Of a DNA stretch of 64,000 bases, positions 54,681-64,000 are shown in pieces; positions within the stretch are counted from its first letter, which is position 1; each line of letters opens with the position of its first letter. The DNA comes from Cryptomeria japonica (taxonomy: Eukaryota > Streptophyta > Pinopsida > Cupressales > Cupressaceae). The notes below the pieces were generated by a model, which was not told the DNA's origin, made no database searches, and saw nothing but the letters and a program-made list of their open reading frames with translations. Location of the stretch: contig NC_081409.1 in the NCBI RefSeq assembly GCF_030272615.1, positions 238,357,832-238,421,831 of the forward strand, given 5' to 3'. The translations under genes were made by a program, and so were the position numbers.

Positions 54681-56498
54681 ATGGCATCCACCTCTACAAT
54701 TGAATACATAGCAAACCCTACTGTTGTTGAAGTAATAAAAAGACTTAGGCCCATATTTCAGTTAGTTCCCGAGATAGCAAAGAAGGATGATACCTTAGGT
54801 GTTTTTTCTCAAATTCCTAAGGGAGTTGTATATGCTGAAGACCCCAGAATGTACATCCACTGCAACATTGAAGAGTTAGGAGATGAGGAAATTAAAACCA
54901 TGTATAAAACCGTGATATGTGATAATACCGACAATGTTAAAGATGAACACAAGATCATTGAGACCCTAGGATTTACAAAAATCCTTAGCATTCCTGAATT
55001 TCCAAAGGATGTGATTAGGATAGTTTTAAGTAGGGTACATGGAGAATTTTTCTGGTTAGATGCAATCCATAAGATCACCAAGGAAGTTGTGAAAGTTGTC
55101 ACAGGGTTACTGACCACCAGTAAGAGACCAGATAAAACCAAGAAGGTTCCCAATGACCTAGTTATAAACCTAACTGGTGCAACATTCAACAAGAGGTCTC
55201 TAAGGGTTAATGATGTAAATGATATCAATGTGAGATTCATCAGTATGATATTAGGTTATAAAGCTACTCATGCTGATAGACTTAATTCAGTTTCAAGTTT
55301 ATGCATTAAGAGTGCTTATGACATGGTCACAGACAATGCAAAAATTGACATATGTGAGTGGTTAAAGGATGAACTAATAGACAACCTTGGAAAGATCAAG
55401 AAGGACAAGAAAGGAACTTTCAAATTTGGAAATCTGTTAGTATGCCTAATGCTACACATAACAAAATAGGTTCCCGGTATAGGTTACAAAGAACTTGGAT
55501 ATGACATACCGGTAGGAAAACAATTGACTGAACTATTCAATAACATGGGTGAGAACAAGGAAAACAATATTCATGACTTTTTCCAAGCATTAAAGACCAA
55601 AATGAAGAAAAGAGTAAGGTTATCTCAGAAAATAGTAGACAAATAAAAAGATGATATATGCTTTGTCATTAAGAAAGATGAAATCTGGATGGAAGCGGTC
55701 ATCCCAAGGACAATTTGGGTAACCGAGATGGGCTATGAAACATATGATCACATAGTTGAAACATATGCTAAAGCACTTCTAGAAGCCCCCAATGAACCTA
55801 AGGAAGAAGTATTTGGTAGTGCTGAGACTATAGAAAGCCAAATACAATCAAAGAAAAGAGTAAAGAAGGTTGAGGCATTTGTAAGGAAAGGGTCCAGACA
55901 AGCAAAAGCCATTAAGGAAGATGTATTGAAGAAAACCGACATAACAGAGGATGAGTTGGCAGCTCCACAACCTGAAACTCACCTATCACCGGTAGGTACT
56001 TCTTCGGAAGGTGACATGCCAACAACTTTTAAAAGAGTTGTAAGAAAACGAGATCCCTCATCGGCAACCACACCTTCACCTAGGAGAACAAGGCAAAAGC
56101 AACAAGCAGTGAGATCTCCGGTTAGAAAGGCCACACCAAAGAAGAAACTGACACCTAAGAAGAAGAAAAGGACAAACAGAGACTTGGCCCCTCTTGATAT
56201 ACTGCTAAATGAAATCACAGAGGAAGGTAAACTGAAGAACATAGAGGAAATCTATGACACTCTAACAGTTGATGAGAAAGAGCAAGTTGAGAATAGTGTT
56301 ATATTGCATATGGACATGTATAAGAAATTTTTTATGGAAGTAGTAAATGAAATTCCTGATGAATTATTCAAAAGACTTGAGGCAAGAAGACAAGCAGTGA
56401 TAGAATTGGATAAGAAAATAAAAATTGAGAAGCTACTTGCTGTATATCCGGTAAACTCTCCAAAAGAAATTGATGATTTGATTGCTCAAGCAAACTGA
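54681..56498 (+). pseudogene. Novel large ORF of the nested element, N-terminal two thirds
   Basis: Starts MASTSTIEYIANPTVVEV. One frame holds from 54681 to 56498 except for a TAG at 55467 and a TAA at ~55644. N-terminal domain (~260 residues) is globular-looking: FFWLDAIHKITKEVVKVVTG, LVINLTGATFNKRSLRVND, RFISMILGYKATHADRLN. Then a segment with MEAVIPRTIWVTEMG and, at residues ~440-500, a strongly basic Lys/Arg/Pro/Ser tract (RKATPKKKLTPKKKKR) that resembles a nuclear localisation or nucleic-acid-binding region. Not gag, protease, integrase, RT or RNase H. Its position, between gag and the polypurine tract, is that of the extra env-like ORF of some Sireviruses, but I cannot claim homology. 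Confidence 0.7.
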
Positions 56499-56533
56499 TC
56501 AGTATTCTCTACTGCACACCGACATATTCACTA

Positions 56534-57958
56534 ATGGCAGGAAGAGTTAATGAAGTGACAGAGGAAACAGAAGATGGATGGGATATATTCCTGGTTGAAA
56601 AAGAAAAACAAGAAGAGTACAGGAACCCTAAACCTATAAAGGTATATCAGAAAGATAGAGACAAGGGGAAAGGTAAAGTTGGTGGACCACCAAGCATCAA
56701 AGTTAAAGACAACCTACCCCCACCTTCTTTAAATACTCCACCGGTGAAAATAACAACTACTGAAGATCAACCGACAGCCGAGAGTATGGATGTAGAGGAT
56801 AATAATCCTAATTCTGAATTCCTATACATTGTGGATGTTGATACTCAGAAGATCAACATAGTAGTAGACAAAGATACAACTGATAAGTTAGATATGGCTA
56901 ATGAGCCTTCGGTAGCAGGCAAAACAGAGAAACCGGCAGAAGATAAAGAGAAAAAGGTAGAGAATATGTCACAGACTAAGACAATACAACATACAAAGAA
57001 ACCAACAGAGCTAAAGGCTCCGGAACAACATCAACCAGAATAGGTACATAAGGAAACAGTGCCACCGGTAACTAGTGAAGTAGGAAAACCAGTGCTTAAA
57101 GAAATGCAAACACAAATTGACCTACCAGAGGTCAATGCTAACTTGGTTACTTCCACCGGTACTCAGATTGTTGGATCATCATCAACATTCAAATCAACAA
57201 ATGTGATTGAGGTATTACTTGATTCTATCAAGAAAATAACTGACTGCAGCTCACAGGCTTACAAAGCAATTGATGATTCTATACCAATTTTGAAGGTAAT
57301 AGCTCCCAACTGTAATATAGATAATAAAGATTCTTTAGGACAATTGGATACATTGTGTAAATATATCTCAGAAAACATTGAGAAAATAAAGGAAGAGTCA
57401 GTGAAGGATAAGGTAGAAATTGAAAAACAGAAATTCTTTGATGAGGAAATAAAGAAGTGTAATAGAGATTTTGACACACTTCTACCGGAACTATGTAATT
57501 TGTTGAAAGAATACAAAAATTTGTATAAAGATACCTATAAAACAAACTTTTTGACTGTAGATATTGACAAGAAAATGAGCAAGGCACGGGATGAGATGAA
57601 TAAACTTGCAGACAACTTTGTCAACTCACCTAATACACTATTAGTTTTTGAAGAGAAGATAGCAAATTTTGAGGAAGAACTACTCAAATTGGAAAGAGAG
57701 AAAGAAAGAATAATAAATAAGGCAAAACATTTGAGATCTAAACTAAGTCCAAGATTGGACTATTTAGCATCTCTGTGGAAGGAAATTTCTGAGGCACTAA
57801 CACAGGGAAGCAAAACATCGGCAGAGCATTTGCAGCATCTCACCGGTACAGTGAAGAGAACTGAGACAACAATAAAGGATAGTAAGAAGTTTATGGATAG
57901 TATAAACTTGATTTTGGGAGATCTTTTTCAGATTATAACTACCCAGCTACAAGGTTGA
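56534..57958 (+). pseudogene. Novel large ORF of the nested element, C-terminal part
   Basis: Continues the preceding ORF after a one-base frameshift around 56495. It is open to 57958 except for one TAG at 57041. First a disordered, Lys/Glu/Pro/Thr-rich stretch (residues after AGRVNEVTEETEDGWD), then a predicted coiled-coil domain over the last ~250 residues (DKVEIEKQKFFDEEIKKC, FEEELLKLEREKERIINK, TVKRTETTIKDSKKF). No signal peptide or membrane segment is apparent, which speaks against an envelope protein. Together with the first part the ancestral frame would be about 1,090 codons. Confidence 0.65.
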
Positions 57959-58171
57959 GGTTATGGATAGATGAAACTACAAACTCTACTGACATCTTAA
58001 CAACCTTTGTCATTGATGCCAAAGGGGGAGTAGTGGGATGAGAAAATTCAAAACATAGGAATCATATGCTTAGGGGGAGCTCTCACATTTTTGGTAAACA
58101 TTTTTGGTAACATTTTTGGACTACACATTTTTGGATACTTTTTGAAATTTCTCATGAGTGTTGCCATCAAT

Positions 58172-58186
58172 GCCAAAGGGGGAGAT
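58172..58186 (+). other. Polypurine tract of the nested element
   Basis: GCCAAAGGGGGAGAT directly before the LTR. A second copy, GCCAAAGGGGGAGTAG, lies at about 58018-58033. The same layout is seen in the Sirevirus-like element at 10.5 kb. Confidence 0.92.
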
Positions 58187-59011
58187 TGTTGGTATATGCA
58201 CACTCCAATGAGACATTGTATGTGATTAAAGGTTATGTCATTGATGGTAACCTTGCAATCCTATGGCACCGACAAGACATTATACCGGCAAAGTATTACA
58301 CCGACAAGATAGTGCACCGGCATTAGCAGATCACACTCTACACTGGCACTCAGGACACCGACACCGGCACAAAAGAAAAGAAGTATACCAACACAGAGGA
58401 TGACATGATTTTTGTTATATAATATTTTTATTATTATTGTAAGCCGACTTGGAAAATTGTAAAATGACTCTTATATATAAAGGAGATCATTGTAGACATT
58501 TGTACAAGTGAAGTAGAAGCATTAAGGAAAATATTAGGCAGACCTAATGTGCGAAATATAGGTCAAAGGGTATGTGTAAAAAATAGAGCAGGAACCAGTA
58601 CTGAATCTGGCATTGAAGATGCTATTGTAAAGCAGTACAAGTTATTAGATTAGTGTAATCCTTATTTGTAAGTCAGTGTGACTTCCCATTGAGCAGTGAG
58701 CTCTAGGCAGTTGGCCTTCCTGCATGTGCAGGCCCCTATCGTAAGTAATATTTTCTTATTGGTCAGTGAGTGAATATTGTGGGTCACAAATCCCACCGAG
58801 GTTTTTCCCACACCGAGTTTCCTCGTTAACATCTTGTGTTATGGTGTACTTTTCATGTGGATGTTTTTGATTCTGTTTATTGCATTATTTCTTGCATATC
58901 GGTACACTGTTATATTATGTTCTGCATGTTTTAACTTAAGAAATTCTTATTACTAGTTAGATACTGATTCACACACCCCCCCCTTCCTCAGTATCTGTGG
59001 GAACCCTAACA
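58187..59011 (+). repeat. 3' LTR of the nested element
   Basis: TGTTGGTATATGCAC to GGAACCCTAACA. Nearly the same as 52337-53149, with scattered substitutions and a small insertion (GACACCGGCAC region near 58357). Confidence 0.92.
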
Positions 59012-59016
59012 AGGAG

Positions 59017-59400
59017 AAATGCCAGATCTTTCTTTGTTCTTTGCCTGATTCATGGGATTATCTTGTTATGGCTATCAGTAGTACTTCTATTGTTTTGAAG
59101 TCTGAAGATGTGGTGGGTTTCCTACTTGGTGAAGAGATGTGAAGGAAGGTATCCATTGGTTCGAAGGAATCCCTAACTATTCGTGGAAGACCTAAGGAAA
59201 AAGGAAAGAAGAATGGGAAGCGCAATAAGTCCAAATCCAAAGGGAGATCCAAATCTCTTGGAAAGTCCAAAGTCATATGCTAGAATTGTAGTAAACCAGG
59301 TCACTTCTCTAAGGACTGCAAAGAAGAAAAGAAGAAGAAAAAGAATAAGTTTGATTATGATTCCGAGTCCGAGAAAGAAGATGGTGATGCATTCATTTAA
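59017..59400 (+). pseudogene. Tork-like gag, part after the nested insertion
   Basis: Resumes with AAATGCCAGATCTTTC (gag), then a Lys/Arg-rich region and one zinc knuckle, CxNCSKPGHFSKDC (first part preceded by a TAG at 59282), at ~59285. An acidic Asp/Glu/Ser-rich spacer (DYDSESEKEDGD) ends at a TAA at 59398. Confidence 0.8.
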
Positions 59401-59646
59401 GCTTTGGCTACTCATGCAGGTAATGACACATGGTTAATTGACTTAGGTGCATCTTTTCATATGACTTCCAATAAATATTAGTTTTCTAAATATGAATAAT
59501 TTAATGGAGGCAAGGTGTAATTTGGTGATGATTCACATTTAGACATTGTTGGTCGAGGTAAGGTTAGGATCACTTTTCCTGATGGTACAATAAAAAGGAT
59601 TAATGGTGTGCTGCATATCCCTGGTTTAAAATGAAATTTATTATCT
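59401..59646 (+). pseudogene. Tork-like protease
   Basis: TWLIDLGASFHMTSN at ~59429 is the Copia protease active site, but the expected D-S-G reads DLG. VLHIPGLK-NLLSVSKL follows at ~59610 with a stop (TGA at 59632) inside. Inactive. Confidence 0.85.
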
Positions 59647-60720
59647 GTGAGCAAACTGATAGATGCGGGTGTGCAGGTAGTCTTTTCTAATGCAGGATTT
59701 AAGATGATTAATGGTGCTATGGTGATTGCTAGAGGTGTTAGATTTGACACTTTGTATAAGCTAGAGGCATACACTATTGAGTGTAATAGCACTTCTATAA
59801 AAAGTAAATCTATGGATACTTCGTTGGAAGATTTGAGGGTTTCACCTTCAGCGGATGGACATGGTTTTTGGGTACCTAAGGGTGCTCTTTCTTCTGAAGC
59901 AAAGTTACCTACAAAGAATACTATGTTATGGCACCAGAGACTTGGCCATATTGGAGAAAAGGGTCCGAGGACCTTGAAAAATAAAAACCTTGTTGAAGGT
60001 TTGAATGATTGTAATCTTGACTTTGATTTCTCTGAGCATTGCATTTATGGAAAACAAAACCTCGTTCAGTTTTACTTGAGTTCTCATAAATCATGTGGTG
60101 TTTTGGATCTTATTCATTCTGATGTGTTTGGTCCTATAGATATTCTTCCGATTGGAAAATCCACATATTATGTTTCATTTATTGATTATTTTAGTAGGAC
60201 ATCGATATACTTTCTAAAGAGTAAATTTGAAGTTTTCAGTTGTTTTACAGAATTTAAAGCAATGGTTGATTTGTAGAATGGAAAGAAAATTAAATGTTTG
60301 AGGACTGATGATAGTGGTGAATTTTTCTCTAATGATTTTGATAATTCTGTAAAGAGTGGGGTATTAATAGACAGAAGACAACTTCATATTCTCCATAGCG
60401 GGATGGAGTTGCAAAAAGAATGAACAAGACACTGATGGAGAAGGCTATGAGTATGTTGAGTGGTGTTGGTCTAGAACAAATTTTTTGAGCTGAAGTTGTT
60501 GCTACTGCTTGCTACCTAATTAACAGGCCTCCTACATCAGCTCTTATTGATAAAACACCTATGGAAGCATGGTCTAGTCATAATCCTTCATTAAGACATC
60601 TTAGAATTTTTTGTTGTGAAGCATATGCACATGTGCCAAAGGAGAAGTGAACAAAGTTGGAGAACAAGGCTATGAAATGCATTTTCATCGATTATAGTTA
60701 TGGTGTGAAAGGATACAAGC
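59647..60720 (+). pseudogene. Tork-like integrase
   Basis: Zinc-binding segment MLWHQRLGHIGEKG, then EHCIYGKQ, in which the other Cys of the pair is replaced by Ser (FSEHC). Core: LDLIHSDVFGPI (first Asp), FIDYFSR (usually FIDDFSR), IKCLRTDDSGEF (second Asp). A TAG at 60274 and frameshifts after 60390 break the frame before the Glu site. The open part 59647-60276 is 209 codons. Confidence 0.88.
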
Positions 60721-61954
60721 TTTGGGACCCTGTTGCACAAAAGGTAATTTATAGTAGAAGTGCTATTTTTAGAGAAATTAAGTCTCCTTCTGTTACATTG
60801 CAGCCATAACAAACTAAACAGAAAGATGTGATTCAATTCCCTTCTACACCTGAAAGAGTTGAATCAAGACCACTTGATAGGCAAGAAGTTGAGGAGGGCT
60901 CATCTAGCTCTAAATCTTCAGAAGAGGAGGAAGAACCTCTAACTTAGCTTGTTCGAAGGTCTACAAGACATAGACAACCACCTGAAAGGTATACACCTGG
61001 TGATTGGAGATGTATTTATTCTTTGAATACTTATGTGGATGAACCTAGATTTGTAGAAGAGGCATTAGGTATGAATGATGCATAATCCTGTAAGATTTCT
61101 ATGGAAGAAAAAAATGACAGATTTGAAAAAGAATGATACATGGGATCTTGTACCATTGCCTGAAGGACGAAATTTTGTTGGTTGCAAATGGGCATTCAAG
61201 AAAAATATTCGTTCAGATGGAAGCATGGAGAAGTATAAAGCAAGGTTGGTTGCAAAAGCTACTCTTAGGTTGAGGGTGTTGATTATGGTGAGATATTTTC
61301 TCCTGTTGCAAAAATCACATCCATTAGATTTTTGATTTCTATTGTTGTTGCTTATGATTTAGAGGTTGAGCAAATGGATGTGAAAACTGCTTTCCTTCAT
61401 GGTGATTTGGAGGAGGATGTTTATATGACACAACCGTAGCACTATATGGTGAAAGTAATTTGGTATGTGAATTAAAGAAATCTTTGTATGGCCTCAAACA
61501 GAGTCCTAGGATGTGTTACCATAAATTTGATACATATATGCTGAGTTTGGTATTTGAGTGCTCTAAACCAGATCATTGTGTTTATTATAGATCTGATGGT
61601 GATCATTTCTTGTACATTGCATTGTATGTTGATGATATGTTATTCATTGGTAAAGGGAAAGGTATGATTTCAGAACTAAAGTCTCAGATCACTGCTAAAT
61701 TTGAAATGAAATATCTTAGTGATATAAAGCACATTCTTGGGATGGAAATTAGAAGAGATAGAGTGAACAAAAATCTATGGCTAGGCTAGAGTAAGAATGT
61801 GAATTTAGTTTTGCAGAGGTTAAACATGCAAGATTGTAGACCATTATGTGTTCCTTTTGCAGTTGAAATGAAATTATCTGCTTCAAATTGTCCTACATCC
61901 CCATAGGAGATGGAAGGCATGAGCATAATGTGTTACTAGAGTGTAGTTGGAAGT
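60721..61954 (+). pseudogene. Tork-like reverse transcriptase
   Basis: [20 protein letters not shown] at ~61134 starts the [12 protein letters not shown] follows. EQMDVKTAFLHGDLEEDVYM at ~61371, LKKSLYGLKQSPRMCY at ~61467 and the catalytic IALYVDDMLFIGKG at ~61618 are all readable. Frameshifts occur near 61265 and 61440, a TAG at 61787, further stops near 61903 and 61936. YVDD is intact. Confidence 0.9.
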
Positions 61955-62614
61955 TTGATGTATGCTATGGTCTATACTAGACTAGACATTGCCCAAATAG
62001 TGGGAGTTCCTTCCAGATATATGTCTAATCCTAGTAGAGTTCATTGTGATGCAGTCAAAAGAGTTTTTAGATATTTGAAGGGTACCTCAGAGTACTCTTT
62101 GTGTTATCATGGTAATTTGGTTGGAGACATGACTTCCCTTGATATTCATGGCTATATGGATTCAGATTGGGCAGGTGATATTGATAGCAGAAGATCCACC
62201 AGTGCTTATGTGTTTTCTTTATTTGGTGGTGCAATTAGTTGGATGAGTAAGCGACATGTTGTGGTTGCTTTGTCTACTACTGAAGAAGAGTATATGGAAG
62301 CTACTCATGCTTGTAAAGAAGCCATTTGTCTTAAGAGTCTATGTTCAGATATTAGCATAAAACAAGGTACAATGACAGTTTATTGTGATAGTCAAAGTGT
62401 GATCTGCTTAGCCGAGAACCCAAATTTTCATGCCCGAATCAAACATATTGATGTTCAATATCATTTTGTCAGAGATATGGTCGAAGATGGCAGGGTGAAG
62501 CTGGTTAAGGTAGAAACTTTGATGATTGTTGCAGATGCTTTAACTAAGGTTGTGAGAACAAAGAAGCTCAGATGGTGTTCAGAGTCTATGGACCTCATGG
62601 CCCCTAGCAATTGA
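61955..62614 (+). pseudogene. Tork-like RT thumb and RNase H
   Basis: An open 219-codon frame: LMYAMVYTRLDIAQIVGV, HCDAVKRVFRYLKGT, HGYMDSDWAGDIDSRRS, AISWMSKRHVVVALSTTEEE, VYCDSQSVICLAENP, and the C-terminus VADALTKVV. The DSDWAGD, EEEY and CDSQS sites keep the catalytic Asp/Glu/Asp residues. It ends at 62614, about 50 bp before the 3' LTR. Confidence 0.9.
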
Positions 62615-62654
62615 TTTATTGTGTTGATACTCCCTTTTCTCTTGCAAGGTGTTT

Positions 62655-62668
62655 GACAAGTGGAAGAA
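62655..62668 (+). other. Polypurine tract of the Tork-like element
   Basis: GACAAGTGGAAGAA directly before TGTTGGGAAAATGG; it resembles the CAAGTGGGAGATT tract typical of this lineage. Confidence 0.8.
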
Positions 62669-63511
62669 TGTTGGGAAAATGGTGTCTCAAACTTTCATTT
62701 ACATGAGGTTACTATTTATAGATAAGCATTCTAGTAAAGTTACATCACAAGATCACAACTAGTTTTGAACATATTAAAGTTTTCATTTTGGAGGGGTGCA
62801 ATGAAAGGTTTAAATTTAATTTTGAGGACTTTATAGGCCCCTAAATGTCTTGAAAAGTGGGCGTAAGTGGCATAGATATTTACAAGGCAAGAGAGAACTT
62901 CGTGAGCTTTCTGGTGCTTCAAACAGTTCATCAATAGGACACACGGTTCTAAAGTTATGGCCTTCGGAAGTTTGCACTCCTGAAATAGGAAATATAAAAT
63001 GTATCAGACATAAATGAGTTGTAAAAGGGAGGGACACATGTTGATGTGTGTTTTAACACGTCATAGGGCATCTAGAAGGGAGATAAGATCATCTACACCT
63101 TATTGGGTGGTTTTAGCCCATGGTTTTGTAATATCGTTTGATCGTTTCTTGTATTATATCTCCTATATATGAGGTGTGTGAGATAGAGGTTGTGTGTAAG
63201 AGTCTTATGGTGATTGAGTTACCTCAGAGTCTCTGATTAGTGGTACTCCTGCGAAGATCTTTCTTTGTAAGTATATTGTAATCTGTTATTGATTGTTGAA
63301 TAATATATTGAGTTGCTATTGGAGTGTGGGGTTTTTCTCTCAAAAGGATTTTCCCCACGTAAATCACTGTGTTGTTGTGTTGTGGTATGCATGATATTTT
63401 GATTATTTCTATTAAGTTTCTATAACTATTGTAATGTTCTACAAATTTTTTTGCATTATCCTCCTCTCAAGGTTAGTGTAGGAAGTTGTTCTGATACTTA
63501 ATTTCCTTACA
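62669..63511 (+). repeat. 3' LTR of the Tork-like element
   Basis: Pairs with 50789-51693; about 62 bp (after CTATTTATAG) are missing compared with the 5' copy. Confidence 0.9.
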
Positions 63512-64000
63512 ATTTGGGCCCTTACTTTAGGTGTGCCCTTTTCCTATATCATTTTGTCTATAAGGGTCATATCCCATTTTAAATTTCAAAGCACTTTATT
63601 CCCTAGTTAAATGTCAACAACCCTAATATAAATTCTAGATTTGATATTAGGGACCTATTATTACGCTTCCCTTAAAACTTGGGCCTATTTTGTTGGGACA
63701 CTCTAAACAATTCGAAAGTGTCCAATGGTTTTTGGCTAAAATTTTGGGAAAGTAATGTGTCAGCCTTAATATTTTATCTCAAAATTTGGATGTGACCATT
63801 GTAAATCGGCCTAAAAGTGAAAATACCTTGAGAAACCTATATAAGACATCATCCCAATTCATTTCATAATCTCATCTTAACAATTCTAGAGCAATGTTCT
63901 TCCTCAAGAGTAGATTTAAGCACAAGGAGAGTCAAGCTACAACAAGTTGTTTTCAAATATGTTTTTATGATGAATTTTTTTATAACATACCATGTTATTG
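63512..64000. other. Right target duplication, then unassigned AT-rich DNA
   Basis: ATTTG at 63512-63516 is the target duplication. After it, CCTATATAAGACATC near 63836 looks like an LTR promoter box, and a TGTTGGGACACTC near 63691 could begin an LTR that runs off the window. Not enough is seen to call it. Confidence 0.5.

Larger units (their letters stand above)
52332..59016 (+). mobile_element. Nested non-autonomous LTR element with novel coding capacity
   Basis: A complete element of 6,675 bp (52337-59011) with target duplication AGGAG at 52332-52336 and 59012-59016, inserted into the Tork gag. It has LTRs of 813 and 825 bp, a primer-binding site, two polypurine tracts and two coding regions. 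I find no protease, integrase, RT or RNase H motif anywhere in it. The LTR family is related to the LTR at 40.0-41.1 kb, and the polypurine tracts are Sirevirus-like. It must have moved with enzymes from another element. The LTRs are very similar to each other, so insertion is relatively recent. Confidence 0.92.
50789..63511 (+). mobile_element. Full-length Tork-like Ty1/Copia element with nested insertion
   Basis: LTRs at 50789-51693 and 62669-63511 are flanked by ATTTG on both sides (50784-50788 and 63512-63516). Primer-binding site, gag, protease, integrase, RT, RNase H and polypurine tract follow in Copia order. The gag is split at 52336 by a second complete LTR element (52337-59011). Without that insert the element would be about 6.0 kb. 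Frames are broken in gag, integrase and RT, and the protease site is mutated. Confidence 0.92.

Noticed and set aside
1-64000. tRNA, rRNA, CRISPR arrays, riboswitches, bacterial operons
   Set aside because: Nothing matching was seen; the content is plant nuclear repeat DNA.

Overview
The window is nuclear DNA from a seed plant, and I infer a large-genome plant such as a gymnosperm. It is AT-rich and packed with nested, decayed LTR retrotransposons. The LTR-element lineages present (Ty3/Gypsy Tat with a second RNase H, Ty1/Copia Sirevirus-like, Ty1/Copia Tork-like) are plant lineages. I found no intact host gene, rRNA, tRNA or CRISPR. The species assignment is inference; there is no diagnostic host gene.

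Layout. 1-6.4 kb: 3' part of a broken Tat-type Gypsy element (RT tail, two RNase H domains, integrase, long 3' region, polypurine tract, 3' LTR). 6.4-8.2 kb: minus-strand remnant of a DDE-type transposase ('copy A') whose catalytic end is cut off by that LTR. 8.1-16.6 kb: a minus-strand Sirevirus-like Copia element with both LTRs, inserted beside or in a related transposase copy ('copy C'), with a triplicated flank and a fold-back LTR piece. 16.6-18.8 kb: purine (GA) tracts and palindromic short repeats. 18.8-23.5 kb: AT-rich DNA with one LTR/PBS relic. 23.5-27.1 kb: a pyrimidine (CT) tract of about 3.5 kb, with a complete TRIM of 313 bp inside it. 28.1-35.2 kb: a palindromic satellite, then transposase 'copy B' (plus strand), interrupted by a Gypsy element that kept both outer ends (5-bp target duplication) but lost its 3' coding half. 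37.0-38.2 kb: probable solo LTR. 40.0-41.1 kb: Copia LTR ending 24 bp from the stop codon of a seven-exon spliced pseudogene (41.1-43.1 kb, minus). 44.5-47.2 kb: Gypsy gag/protease relic with 39-residue repeats. 47.9-50.5 kb: tandem repeats and a Sirevirus-like 3' end with LTR. 50.8-63.5 kb: a full-length Tork-like Copia element with matching target duplications. Its gag is split by a second complete LTR element (52.3-59.0 kb).

The most interesting objects are: (1) the nested 6.7-kb LTR element, which has no recognisable protease, integrase or reverse transcriptase but encodes a coiled-coil protein with four zinc knuckles and a degenerate reading frame of about 1,090 codons of unknown function, preceded by its own TATA-like box; (2) the transposase family represented by copies A, B and C, with D-FAENY, SDN and KGECDG-type motifs; (3) the TRIM inside the pyrimidine tract; (4) the seven-exon pseudogene of unknown family; and (5) the roughly 280-bp flank duplication and fold-back around the Sirevirus-like element. 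Insertion order can be read from nesting: transposase B before the Gypsy element at 30.8 kb; the Tork element before the nested element; transposase A before the Tat element.
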